A stretch of DNA of 37,866 bases from Pontiellaceae bacterium B1224 (GTDB lineage: Bacteria > Verrucomicrobiota > Kiritimatiellia > Kiritimatiellales > Pontiellaceae): assembly GCA_029432815.1 (NCBI GenBank), contig JAROBA010000046.1, positions 1-37,866 of the forward strand, given 5' to 3'. Positions 1-7,579 of the stretch are shown in pieces. The notes beneath the pieces are model-generated. The model was not told where the DNA came from, searched no databases, and saw nothing but the letters and a program-made list of their open reading frames with translations. Each line of letters starts with the position of its first letter. Within the stretch, counting starts at the first letter, position 1. The position numbers and the translations under genes were made by a program.

Positions 1-93
1 GCGAATCAGCCCGAAAAAGGAGACGCCCCCTCCCAAAAAAAGTCAGCAGGATCTACTGCCGGGGTTTAGCTGAAAAAAAATGGGGAATGTCCT

Positions 94-109
94 GTTTCCG
101 CCCTACAAA
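94..109 (+). repeat. Short repeat GTTTCCGCCCTACAAA, copy 1
   Basis: The same 16 bases recur at 31401-31416, where they form one arm of an inverted repeat. Here only one arm is present, just beyond the terminator of the sigma-factor operon. Confidence 0.5.
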
Positions 110-141
110 TAAAAAAGATACCCCGTCTGCTTGCAGCGGGG
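108..141 (-). terminator. Intrinsic terminator of the sigma factor-kinase operon
   Basis: Read on the minus strand, a GC-rich stem (CCCCG-CTGC pairing with GCAG-CGGGG, one bulged base) is followed by a T-rich tract. It starts 16 bases beyond the stop codon of the sigma factor. Confidence 0.75.
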
Positions 142-156
142 AACCTCATTAAATTT

Positions 157-765
157 TTAGCCGAGTTCGCGATTCAGTCGGGTGATTTCTGTGCGCATTT
201 TTTCAAATACTTCGGCTTTATAGACGCGGACACTGGCTTCTGAGATGCCCAGCTTGGCGGCAATTTCTTTGGTAGGAAGCTCGGCGGAAACCAGTTTGAA
301 GACGTCCCGCTTGGTTTCGTAGATATCGCCTTTGATATTATCCCACGCCAGATTGGTGATATGCAGCACCCATTCTTCGCGCGCCAGGTTTTCAATATCC
401 GGCAGTACCTGCTGCTCGATGGCCACATACTGCTCCTGATATTCCACCGAGTCGCGACCGGTAATAAAATTTTTCTTGGTTCGGAAAAAATCTTTCACCG
501 TATTTCGAGTCATGGCGGCCAGCCAGTTGTGGAATTTACCCTTGTTCTGGTTATATTCGAAATCTTCGATCTTCTGCCAGACCTTGGTCAGGACCGCCTG
601 GCAGATATCTTCCGCGTCGTCGGCATTAATGCCCATTCGTAGAATCAGGCTGATGATGAAGGCCCGGTAAATCTTCTCGAACTCGAGCCACGCTTCGTGG
701 TTTTCGGTTTTCTTCAGTTTGGCCAGCAGCGTGACCCGGGTTTGATATTGATCTTCGTTAGCCAT
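157..765 (-). CDS. ECF-type RNA polymerase sigma factor
   Basis: A 202-residue sigma-70-family protein of ECF layout. Region 2 spans roughly residues 25-95 and includes DAEDICQAVLTKVW (50-63) and the -10-recognition helix around KGKFHNWLAAMTRN. Region 4 spans about 140-195 with a helix-turn-helix at PTKEIAAKLGISEASVRVY (164-182). It would direct RNA polymerase to a dedicated regulon. Its ATG lies one base after the stop codon of the upstream kinase gene, so the two are probably translationally coupled. In PVC bacteria ECF factors encoded beside membrane Ser/Thr kinases are thought to be controlled by them; a direct link here is inference from the coupling. No anti-sigma factor gene is visible. 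Confidence 0.88.
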   Translation of the reverse strand: MANEDQYQTRVTLLAKLKKTENHEAWLEFEKIYRAFIISLILRMGINADDAEDICQAVLTKVWQKIEDFEYNQNKGKFHNWLAAMTRNTVKDFFRTKKNFITGRDSVEYQEQYVAIEQQVLPDIENLAREEWVLHITNLAWDNIKGDIYETKRDVFKLVSAELPTKEIAAKLGISEASVRVYKAEVFEKMRTEITRLNRELG

Positions 766-766
766 A

Positions 767-2989
767 TTAGTCGTCTGTGTAGATAATAATCACACCACGC
801 CGCGATAGCGATACTATGGTGTCATCCTCGCGGAACTGCTCAGATACGGTCAGTATTCTCAGGTTCTGCAACCAGTTTAGATTGGAAGAGATTGTCAGCC
901 CTTCAATGCCGCTGATATCCAGCGTCCGCAGTTTGGAATATTTGAGAATGTTGGAAATGTTCCGGATGTTGGTTTTGCTGATGTCCAACGACTGGAGGCT
1001 GGCCATCTGACCGAGATTAAAGAGGTGGTTCAGCTGGGACCCACCGAGCCGGAGTTCAACCATCCCCGTTTCGGTGAGCAGATTAAGGTCCGGTGCTCCA
1101 ATGTTACCGGCATTCAGCATAAGGATTTTCAGGCCGCACAGGGGCGAAATATTGTCCAGCTCCGGATTGTTGCCCATATCGATGATCCAGCCATTGGAAC
1201 CGGTGGGCTGCCATTGAAAATGCAGTTCAGTCACTTCCGGGTTCAGCAGTTTCAGCGATTCCGCCAGAGCCGGGAAGCGGGTTTCCGGATCGAATGGAGC
1301 TTTGTTGAGCTGATAAAACAGACGGGGCAGTCCTTCGGCAACGTTGTAGGCCACAAAATCTTTCACCAGCTGCGGCAGTTCTGTATCGGTGATCGGCCCG
1401 AGCTCCATATATTTTTTGGCCAGTCGAATGGCCGGCGGATTTTTCTGAACCGGAAAACCGTGTTCGCCCGATAAAATGTTCCATGCATTGGAAAAATCGA
1501 GCTGAGCCAGCAGGAGCTTTCCTTTGGCGAGCCAGGCACTTCCAAGGGATGGATCAAAGGCCAGCGCAGTTTCGAGCGACTCTTCGGCGTTTGCAAAGGC
1601 ATAGCTGGTTTCCTGCTGCTGCATCAGATTGAGATAATCCGGTGCCACCCGTTGGGCTGTCCGTTCAATATATTCGTTCTTTTCCTGTAGCTTTGCCAGC
1701 GCATTGACAGCCACTTTCTCGCTCTGGCGGATGGAACTGAAGCTTTGAAAAAGGGCTCCACCAATAACCAGAACCGTGGCGGCAATCAGGCCGACGGCCA
1801 GTTTATGCCGTTTGACGAGCAGCAGGGCGTGCGTGATGAAGGTCGGATTCTCCGCAATGGTTGCAAAGCCATCCTGATATTTATGAACATCGGTAATCAG
1901 TGCGGCGACATTGGGATAACGATCGGAGGGATCGGTGGCCATGGCTTTCATGGCAATGGCACTGAGCGGTGCAGGAATTTTCTGCTCCGGGGCCCGTTTT
2001 CCAGGGATTGGAAAATCGCCGCGCACGGTTTTCTGCAGAACCTCTTTTACGGTGCTGCCTTCGATGGGGCAGTGAAACGTCAGGATTTCGTAGAGCAGCG
2101 ATCCCAGCATGTAGACGTCGGTCTGGAAGTCGATATCGGAAGGGACTCCCTGCGCCTGTTCGGGCGACATATAGCCCGGGGTTCCGCCCACCACGTTTTT
2201 ATGTTCCCGCCGTTTGGCATTCTTTTCCAGATAGCGCGTCAGGGTTTGTCCATTTTCAAGCGAGACATCGTCCATACTCTGCCAGGACACCGGCTCGCCA
2301 TCATATTCATTCAGATGCGTGATCAGCGTGGAGAGCCCCCAGTCGAGCACATGGACATCGCCGAAATCGCCGATATTGATATTCGAAGGCTTCAGGTCGA
2401 GATGAATGACGCCTTTCGTGTGAGCATAATCAATCGCATTACAGACTTTCAGAAAAATGGCCATCAGTCGGGTGCGGGTAAAGCGCCCGGTGTATTCCGG
2501 ATTTCCATGGCGCAGCTGCTTAATGATATCGCCCAGCGTTTCGCCTTTGAGCGCTTTCATAGTGAAATACGGATTTCCGTTTTCATCCAGTGCAATATCG
2601 TAAATCGGGATAATATTCGGATGCTGCAGATTTGCCGTGAGGCGGGCTTCGTAGAGAAAGGAATCGATATCCTCTTCGGAGGCGATTTTGGAATCCTGGA
2701 TCAGGGCCATAGCCACTTTGCGCGCGGTTCGATGATCATCCACCTCCCAGATTGCCTTCATTCCTCCCTGATTCAGCTTTTTATTGGCGGAATAGCGTTC
2801 TTCGGGATTTCCGTCCATCAGGCCATCGCGATTCGCGGCCGGCTTTTCGTGCAGGTCTTCTTCGAACAGAATTTTTTCGGTGTTGGAAAAGATTATGTCA
2901 TCGGCGAAAAGGTTGGCATTGCCGATTTCGCGGGAGGGAGCCTGTGTCTTATGATCTGGCTTTGTATCGTTTTTTTCCGAATCGTCCAT
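767..2989 (-). CDS. Membrane Ser/Thr protein kinase with C-terminal leucine-rich repeats
   Basis: A 740-residue protein. Residues 66-375 form a Hanks-type kinase domain: a glycine-rich loop variant (NQGGMKAI, 73-80), catalytic loop HLDLKPSN (196-203, Asp198), DWG in place of DFG (216-218) and GTPGYMSPE (269-277). The usual VAIK lysine is missing: the position reads VAMA (92-95), although Lys91 is close by. One membrane segment lies at about 397-416, then a coiled-coil/TPR-like part and leucine-rich repeats from about 620 to the end, presumably periplasmic sensing or interaction domains. ATG at 2989 is preferred because the longer frame would translate a dispersed palindrome (2995-3009) in the leader. 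Two more copies of that palindrome are inside the gene (1479-1493 read as SNAW; 1999-2013 read as PIPG). Coupled to the downstream ECF sigma gene. Confidence 0.85.
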   Translation of the reverse strand: MDDSEKNDTKPDHKTQAPSREIGNANLFADDIIFSNTEKILFEEDLHEKPAANRDGLMDGNPEERYSANKKLNQGGMKAIWEVDDHRTARKVAMALIQDSKIASEEDIDSFLYEARLTANLQHPNIIPIYDIALDENGNPYFTMKALKGETLGDIIKQLRHGNPEYTGRFTRTRLMAIFLKVCNAIDYAHTKGVIHLDLKPSNINIGDFGDVHVLDWGLSTLITHLNEYDGEPVSWQSMDDVSLENGQTLTRYLEKNAKRREHKNVVGGTPGYMSPEQAQGVPSDIDFQTDVYMLGSLLYEILTFHCPIEGSTVKEVLQKTVRGDFPIPGKRAPEQKIPAPLSAIAMKAMATDPSDRYPNVAALITDVHKYQDGFATIAENPTFITHALLLVKRHKLAVGLIAATVLVIGGALFQSFSSIRQSEKVAVNALAKLQEKNEYIERTAQRVAPDYLNLMQQQETSYAFANAEESLETALAFDPSLGSAWLAKGKLLLAQLDFSNAWNILSGEHGFPVQKNPPAIRLAKKYMELGPITDTELPQLVKDFVAYNVAEGLPRLFYQLNKAPFDPETRFPALAESLKLLNPEVTELHFQWQPTGSNGWIIDMGNNPELDNISPLCGLKILMLNAGNIGAPDLNLLTETGMVELRLGGSQLNHLFNLGQMASLQSLDISKTNIRNISNILKYSKLRTLDISGIEGLTISSNLNWLQNLRILTVSEQFREDDTIVSLSRRGVIIIYTDD

Positions 2990-2994
2990 ATTTA

Positions 2995-3009
2995 TTCCAA
3001 ACCTTGGAA
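2995..3009. repeat. TTCCA-N5-TGGAA motif in the kinase leader
   Basis: An exact copy of both arms of the dispersed motif, spacer AACCT, ending 6 bases upstream of the kinase ATG at 2989. Its AAGG on the minus strand is the nearest purine run to that start, so it may overlap the ribosome binding site. Confidence 0.8.
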
Positions 3010-3047
3010 AACAGGGGCAAACTGTAGCATTGCCGGGGTGCGTGGGC

Positions 3048-3075
3048 AAAAGAAAACCCCGCTGGTTAGGCGGGG
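3048..3075 (-). terminator. Intrinsic terminator, minus strand
   Basis: Read on the minus strand, the stem CCCCGC / GCGGGG with a 7-base loop is followed by TTTTCTTTT. It lies between the porin terminator (3203-3241) and the kinase gene, so it would end a separate short transcript or attenuate the kinase leader. No convincing gene of more than 30 codons lies between the two terminators. Confidence 0.6.
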
Positions 3076-3202
3076 CAGTCGGAGTAATGTTAAGAAGTTC
3101 GCAGCAGGTTTGGGTTCACTTGGGCTGCGTGCCTCATATTTGGTTGTTGTTGGGTTCATTAATGGTTACGAGGGCAATCTCCGAAACGTTATCCAAAAAG
3201 AT

Positions 3203-3241
3203 AAAAAAATTCCAGAGACTGGTATTGTCCAATCTCTGGAA
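3203..3241 (-). terminator. Intrinsic terminator of the porin gene, built from two dispersed motifs
   Basis: Read on the minus strand, a perfect 9-bp stem (TTCCAGAGA / TCTCTGGAA, loop 14) is followed by seven Ts. The stem is made from two adjacent TTCCA-N5-TGGAA-like copies (3210-3224 and 3227-3241), each with one arm base changed. It begins 24 bases after the porin stop codon. Confidence 0.85.
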
Positions 3242-3265
3242 TGTTCCTTTCAGGATCTGTTTTGC

Positions 3266-4522
3266 TTAGAAGCGGAGATTGCCACGCAGCCAGAATACGG
3301 TGTCATCAGATGTTAAGTTTGATGCGGAATCATTGCCCTTCATGTAAACCGCGATGCCGGTGAGTGCATCAAAGTTTTTACAAAACTTGTATTTAAGCAT
3401 GGCATCAATTTCGTTTCCGTAGTTGCCGGAGAAGGAGGTGGCCGGGGTATTTGCCGCCGTGTTGAAGTAGTGATACACCCCGATCAGGTCCATATTTTCC
3501 ATCGGAGAAACTGTTCCTTTCACCCACACATCAATCAGGCCGGCAGCCAGACTTCCGTTTGCGGTCGAGTTTCCGGCGCGAATGAATTGATCCGCCCAGC
3601 CGTTGAATTTATGTGCCGTACCGTTCAGCGTTTGGAAACGCTCTCTGGTGTCATCACCGCCGGAGAGATATTCCCCGCCGAGCTCAACCGTGATCGTGTC
3701 CAGATCCATTGCGCCGGAAAGAAACCCGTAGTAAGCCCTGCGCTGAATGGCAGCCATTGCATCATGCGTAAGTTTACCGTTGGTTCCCCAGATACGTGCT
3801 CCGAAGGTGTTGATATTCGCTGCATTATCGTTCGACTGGTAATAGGCGAAGGCCGAAGCATTATTGCTTTCGTTCAGTTTATATTGGCCGTTGAGCAGGT
3901 TGTACTGGCGGGTCGTATAAAGATTGCCGTCAATCGCGTTAATGCTGGCCGCGTAGGAGTACAGCAGGGTCAGGTTTTCAATGGAATTGTTTTTAATCAG
4001 CCCGGCATTGAAAGACTGCGCGTTGAAGCGCCAGCCAACGTTGCCGATGAATCGGGCATTATCGAGGATAATTTCCTGCGCGCCGACGCGGGCAAGCGTG
4101 TCATACCCGGTATAATCCAGATAAGCCTGCTGCATACGGAAGGCTTCCGGATCCATAATGGTGTCATAGTTCGCGTTTCTTGGATTATAATGGTTATTCA
4201 GTGGCCCGACATACTGGGCCTGAATCATCGTATTAAATCCCTCTTGATTCGCGGTCTTGAACGTGAGGCGTGTACGGCTCACGACAGCATTGGCGGGCTT
4301 GGTTGCATTGCCTGTTTGGTCTTCATATTCGTAACCCAGAAGGATATCCACGCTGAGCATTCCGTCTTTCAGTTTATTTTTATTGGCCCATTCATTGACG
4401 TTCGGCCATTGATATTCGCTTTTCTTTTCAACGGTGGCTTCCGCCGGTTCCTGAATCTTGGCGGCTTCTTCGGCATAAGCCCCCGTGGAAATAAGTGCTG
4501 CAGCAATGAGTAGACGTTTCAT
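3266..4522 (-). CDS. Porin-like outer-membrane beta-barrel protein
   Basis: A 418-residue protein with a clear signal peptide (KRLLIAAALISTGAYA, cleavage after AYA). The mature part is rich in alternating aromatic and polar strands (for example LSVDILLGYEYED, RTRLTFKTA, MIQAQYVG) and ends in a C-terminal phenylalanine (WLRGNLRF), the hallmark of BAM-assembled barrels. It resembles alginate-export or phosphate-selective porin-type channels of PVC bacteria; the substrate cannot be told. A start six bases upstream is possible, but the AAGGGG Shine-Dalgarno would then touch the start codon, whereas it is properly spaced from ATG 4522. It is monocistronic, with its own terminator at 3203-3241. Confidence 0.75.
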   Translation of the reverse strand: MKRLLIAAALISTGAYAEEAAKIQEPAEATVEKKSEYQWPNVNEWANKNKLKDGMLSVDILLGYEYEDQTGNATKPANAVVSRTRLTFKTANQEGFNTMIQAQYVGPLNNHYNPRNANYDTIMDPEAFRMQQAYLDYTGYDTLARVGAQEIILDNARFIGNVGWRFNAQSFNAGLIKNNSIENLTLLYSYAASINAIDGNLYTTRQYNLLNGQYKLNESNNASAFAYYQSNDNAANINTFGARIWGTNGKLTHDAMAAIQRRAYYGFLSGAMDLDTITVELGGEYLSGGDDTRERFQTLNGTAHKFNGWADQFIRAGNSTANGSLAAGLIDVWVKGTVSPMENMDLIGVYHYFNTAANTPATSFSGNYGNEIDAMLKYKFCKNFDALTGIAVYMKGNDSASNLTSDDTVFWLRGNLRF

Positions 4523-4619
4523 AAGCATCCCCTTCTGTTAAGTTTCATGAACATACTCTAAGATAAGGCTCATATTAAGTGTTTGAGTGAGCAGTGCAAG
4601 CCTATGAAGCAGGGTAAAT

Positions 4620-4940
4620 ATGATCATATATTCAGAGTTCAGAACCATCGAAATCATGATCCGGCTCTATTGCCGGAAGCGGCATGGCTCCCGGAAGGCG
4701 CTCTGCGCTGACTGTGCCCGGTTATTGGCGTATGCCGCCGAGCGTATAGAGAAGTGCCCGTTCGGAGCCGACAAACCTGTTTGCAATCAATGTACGGTTC
4801 ATTGTTACAAACCGGAAATGCGGGAACGGGTAAAAGAGGTTATGCGTTATTCCGGTCCCCGGATGCTGCTGCGACATCCGGTGCTCGCGATCCGGCATCT
4901 GATTCGTTCCGGAGTTTATTCCGGAAAACGCTCAAAATAA
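4620..4940 (+). CDS. YgbA-like protein (nitrous oxide-stimulated promoter family)
   Basis: A 106-residue protein rich in cysteines: LYCRKRHG, LCADCARLLAYAAERIEKCPFG, KPVCNQCTVHCY, then VMRYSGPRMLLRHPVLAIRHL. This order of CxxC-like pairs followed by a GPRML-HP block is the pattern of the E. coli YgbA family, a small cytosolic protein linked to nitrosative-stress responses and probably metal- or Fe-S-binding. The ATG at 4620 has GCAGGG upstream. Another in-frame ATG at 4656 would remove 12 poorly conserved residues. Its end overlaps by 25 bases the end of the convergent lipoprotein gene at 4916, leaving no room for a terminator between them. Confidence 0.75.
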   Translation: MIIYSEFRTIEIMIRLYCRKRHGSRKALCADCARLLAYAAERIEKCPFGADKPVCNQCTVHCYKPEMRERVKEVMRYSGPRMLLRHPVLAIRHLIRSGVYSGKRSK

Positions 4941-5887
4941 ACCACACCTTTTTTGGGGCAGATGGTAATATTATAGGTCTCAAGCATCCGTCGGCCTGCG
5001 CGTGCCGGCGCATCATAGGTTGGAAGAACCAAGGTCGGGACATTTCGGAAAACCACGTCCCCCAGGCTCACCTGTTTGGTGATGTTCACTTTCACATCGC
5101 CGCGGGAAAAAAAGTAGTCGCCGGCAAAGTCCAGAATGATCGGTTGCTGTTTGCCCAGCAGGCTTCCTTCAACCGCAAGGCCGTGGTGTTCAACAGCCAC
5201 GATTTTTGCTGTTGTCATTAACAAATCCTCATTGGGTGAATAAGGCGTTGTCGATGAAAGTTCAAGCTGCTGCTCCTGGGAATTAAAGCGCAGATATTCA
5301 AATTCCTGAAGCACATCATAGCCCAGCACGGTTCCAATGTCTGGAGAGGTAATGCCGCGCGCGAGCGGGCCGAGAGTATGCGTAGCCATGCGAACGTATA
5401 GGGGAGTGTTTTCAATATGAATCGTGTCGATCTGCATGTGGGAGACCACTGCCGCATAAGCGGAAACATCGCCGGTATTGAACGTGCCGGAATAGGGAAT
5501 ATTAGCCGAATCAGTTCCCAGAAAAACCGCCCTGAATTTTTGAGACGTACTGAATTCCATCCAGGAGGCCGGTGAGCTGGTGTCGAGCAGTGCGGTCGTA
5601 TAGATTCGTCTGGCATGTCCGCGTATGTTAATGACGGGAAGCTGGCCATCGCTCAGCTTGATCTCACCCATTTGGTTCGGATGGAGATGTGCATGCGCTT
5701 CGAATAAAGCAAGCCCATCATCAGTTTCAAGAGTCCTGAAACCGAAATGTTCCGGTTCTTTGGCGTGCGACAGATAGGTGTTCTGCTGCATTTCCGGCAT
5801 GATGAACTCTTTCTGTGCGGAGGCGCACAGGGCGCATCCCGCAAAAAGTGCGCTAAAGAACACGGACGGTTGGCAAAATTGAATCAT
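4916..5887 (-). CDS. Retropepsin-like two-lobed secreted protein, paralogue 1
   Basis: A 323-residue exported protein. The N-terminus has a hydrophobic signal (10-24) with a weak lipobox (LFAGC, Cys18) or a signal-peptidase I site after ASA. Lobe 1 has LLDTSSP (Asp102) where aspartic proteases have DTG, and VLGYDVL (187-193), matching the hydrophobic-hydrophobic-Gly motif of retropepsins. Lobe 2 has ILDFAGDY (Asp253) and ends in AGRRMLETYNITICP...VYFER. It is about half identical to the next gene (5929-6903) by eye, so the pair is a tandem duplication. Both lobes keep an aspartate but neither has canonical DTG, so activity is uncertain. A carbohydrate- or peptide-binding role is also possible. 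Confidence 0.6.
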   Translation of the reverse strand: MIQFCQPSVFFSALFAGCALCASAQKEFIMPEMQQNTYLSHAKEPEHFGFRTLETDDGLALFEAHAHLHPNQMGEIKLSDGQLPVINIRGHARRIYTTALLDTSSPASWMEFSTSQKFRAVFLGTDSANIPYSGTFNTGDVSAYAAVVSHMQIDTIHIENTPLYVRMATHTLGPLARGITSPDIGTVLGYDVLQEFEYLRFNSQEQQLELSSTTPYSPNEDLLMTTAKIVAVEHHGLAVEGSLLGKQQPIILDFAGDYFFSRGDVKVNITKQVSLGDVVFRNVPTLVLPTYDAPARAGRRMLETYNITICPKKGVVYFERFPE

Positions 5888-5928
5888 AGCTTCAGCAGTA
5901 CGGAACCCGGCCGGTGCCGGGTAATATT

Positions 5929-6903
5929 CTATTTCTCTGGGTACCGTTCAAAATAGACACATCCCTGGCGGGGACAGATGGTGATGAGATATTTATCGAG
6001 CATACGCCGACCGGCCCGCGGCAGACTGTTGCTGATCACCATCGGTAGTGGAAGAGTGGGAACTTTCCGATATACAATATCGCCGATACTGACCTGTTTT
6101 GTCTCGCTTCCGTTCGCACCGCCTCGCATGAAGTGATAGTCCCCGGCAATATCCAGCACAATCGGAGTGTCCTCTCCAAAAATGGACCCTTCAACGGCCA
6201 GACCATAGCCCTGCACCGGAACGATTCTGGCCTGCGTCATCAACAGTTCCTCATGGGGAGCATAAGAGTGAGCGGATGAGAGAATTACATTTTCATCTCT
6301 GAGATTGAGTTGGATGGTCTCGTAGAGACCGAGAATATCATACCCTAAGACCGCATCGATCTCGGGGGTGAAAATTCCGCGTGAAAACGGGCCGAGTCCT
6401 CCGATGGACATACGAACATAGAGCGGAACATTTTCCATGAAAAGATTATCAATTCGTATCTGGCTGATCACCGCTGCATAGGCCTTTACATCGCCGGAAA
6501 AACTTCCTCGATAAGGGATGACGTCTTCATTCATACCCATAAAGGTGGCGCCGAATTCGCTGGCGGTTGAAAACTCCATCCAGGAGGACGGAGAGCTGAA
6601 GTCCAGTAGAGCATTTCCATTAATACGGCTTGATTTGCCCCGAATTTCAATGACTGGCTGGCCCTTCAGAAAATCAGCATCGGTCTGGTGGTTCGGATGC
6701 AGCCGTGCGTAGCCCCTGTATTCGATTCCTCCTTGCACCGGAAATGCGTGGAACCCGTAATATTGAGGCGATTTTGTTTTGGCCAACGCCGATTTTTGTT
6801 CACGTTCAGTAAGAAAACGTTCTTCACCATAATTATTATCAGAGGCACATCCGGCAAGCAGGAGCATCGCGAAAGCGCAGTAGATGGGAGTTTGTATGTT
6901 CAT
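5929..6903 (-). CDS. Retropepsin-like two-lobed lipoprotein, paralogue 2
   Basis: A 324-residue lipoprotein with a textbook lipobox LLAGC (Cys19). It parallels the following gene over its whole length: LLDFSSPSSWMEFS (Asp101), the GDVKAYAAVIS block, PLYVRM, VLGYDIL (185-191), IVLDIAGDY (Asp251) and the C-terminal AGRRMLDKYLITICP...VYFERYP. The fold suggested by the Asp and ψ-ψ-Gly pattern is a pepsin/retropepsin-type double barrel anchored in the cell envelope. The catalytic triplets read DFS and DIA rather than DTG. It starts two bases after the stop of the gene at 6906 and is followed after 25-odd untranslated bases and a short gap by its paralogue, so all three probably share a transcript. 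Confidence 0.6.
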   Translation of the reverse strand: MNIQTPIYCAFAMLLLAGCASDNNYGEERFLTEREQKSALAKTKSPQYYGFHAFPVQGGIEYRGYARLHPNHQTDADFLKGQPVIEIRGKSSRINGNALLDFSSPSSWMEFSTASEFGATFMGMNEDVIPYRGSFSGDVKAYAAVISQIRIDNLFMENVPLYVRMSIGGLGPFSRGIFTPEIDAVLGYDILGLYETIQLNLRDENVILSSAHSYAPHEELLMTQARIVPVQGYGLAVEGSIFGEDTPIVLDIAGDYHFMRGGANGSETKQVSIGDIVYRKVPTLPLPMVISNSLPRAGRRMLDKYLITICPRQGCVYFERYPEK

Positions 6904-6905
6904 AT

Positions 6906-7541
6906 TTATTTACCTCGGCTGTAAGATGCCACCCGCCCGTCATAGGTATCGAGCAACAGCACGATATCAGACGGGCTTTCAGAAAGGCAGGCAATGAAAA
7001 GATTATCGGTGAGTGAAAATGTAAGGTGCATGCCGTGCGCAAGATCCGGGGAAGTGTATTCCCAGATCGGCCAAACGGCATGTTTGCCCAGAAAAGTCAG
7101 TTGTTTGCCGGCTGCCGCTTCCAGCTTCCAGCGAAGCCACGGGCTTCGCCAGCCCACCCAGCTGACGGCCGCCCACGATTTCTGTTCGCCCATGTTGCGA
7201 TACGGAATGTCCGCCACCGCAATTTCAGAAGCCGCGGCGAGTTTTTTCCAATCATTGGAAGCCGTGCTTTCCGCCAGTGAATTACCGGCACCGAGCGCTT
7301 TATCCAGCTGATTGCACACCGGACTTTGCAACAGCTCCTCCAGAGTGTTAGCTGTGAAAACAAACGAAGCCTGCTGCGGAATGGCATTGCAAACCATGCC
7401 TTGCTGAAACGGCTGGATAAAAGAATAGACAACGATGACGCCCACAAACAGTGCGCCCAGTCCAATTGTGATTCCAAATTTAATTTTTCCGCTCATCAAT
7501 TTTTTACAGAATAATTTTCTGCTCCTCCGGAATGGAACCAT
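6906..7541 (-). CDS. Unknown membrane-anchored protein, possibly C-terminally truncated
   Basis: No family recognised. 211 residues from ATG 7541, which has AGGA four bases upstream; ATG 7496 (MSGKIKFG) is an alternative but has no Shine-Dalgarno. One transmembrane segment (FGITIGLGALFVGVIVVYSF, about 22-41) places the rest in the periplasm. The soluble part (QASFVFTANTLEELLQSPVCNQL) has the look of the N-terminal part of large DUF3352-like PVC proteins, and the abrupt end (YDGRVASYSRGK) hints at truncation. It contains a dispersed motif (7246-7260), read in frame as SNDW. It lies 38 bases after pyrD and 2 bases before the lipoprotein gene. Confidence 0.55.
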   Translation of the reverse strand: MVPFRRSRKLFCKKLMSGKIKFGITIGLGALFVGVIVVYSFIQPFQQGMVCNAIPQQASFVFTANTLEELLQSPVCNQLDKALGAGNSLAESTASNDWKKLAAASEIAVADIPYRNMGEQKSWAAVSWVGWRSPWLRWKLEAAAGKQLTFLGKHAVWPIWEYTSPDLAHGMHLTFSLTDNLFIACLSESPSDIVLLLDTYDGRVASYSRGK

Positions 7542-7579
7542 TCTGTCCTAATTATTCTGTATAATTTCAGTCTCGCTCT

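Noticed and set aside
1540-1554. TTCCAAGGGATGGAT as a further motif copy in the kinase gene
   Set aside because: The outer arm base is wrong and the codons fit a normal TPR-like segment, so chance similarity is more likely.
2989-3049. An N-terminal extension of the kinase to 3049
   Set aside because: The extra 20 residues are encoded by a dispersed palindrome and have no Shine-Dalgarno.
1745-3316. A 523-codon open frame on the plus strand
   Set aside because: It lies antisense to the kinase gene, has no family pattern and runs across the kinase leader and a terminator.
3470-4513. A 347-codon plus-strand frame
   Set aside because: Antisense to the porin gene, which has a signal peptide and a terminal Phe.
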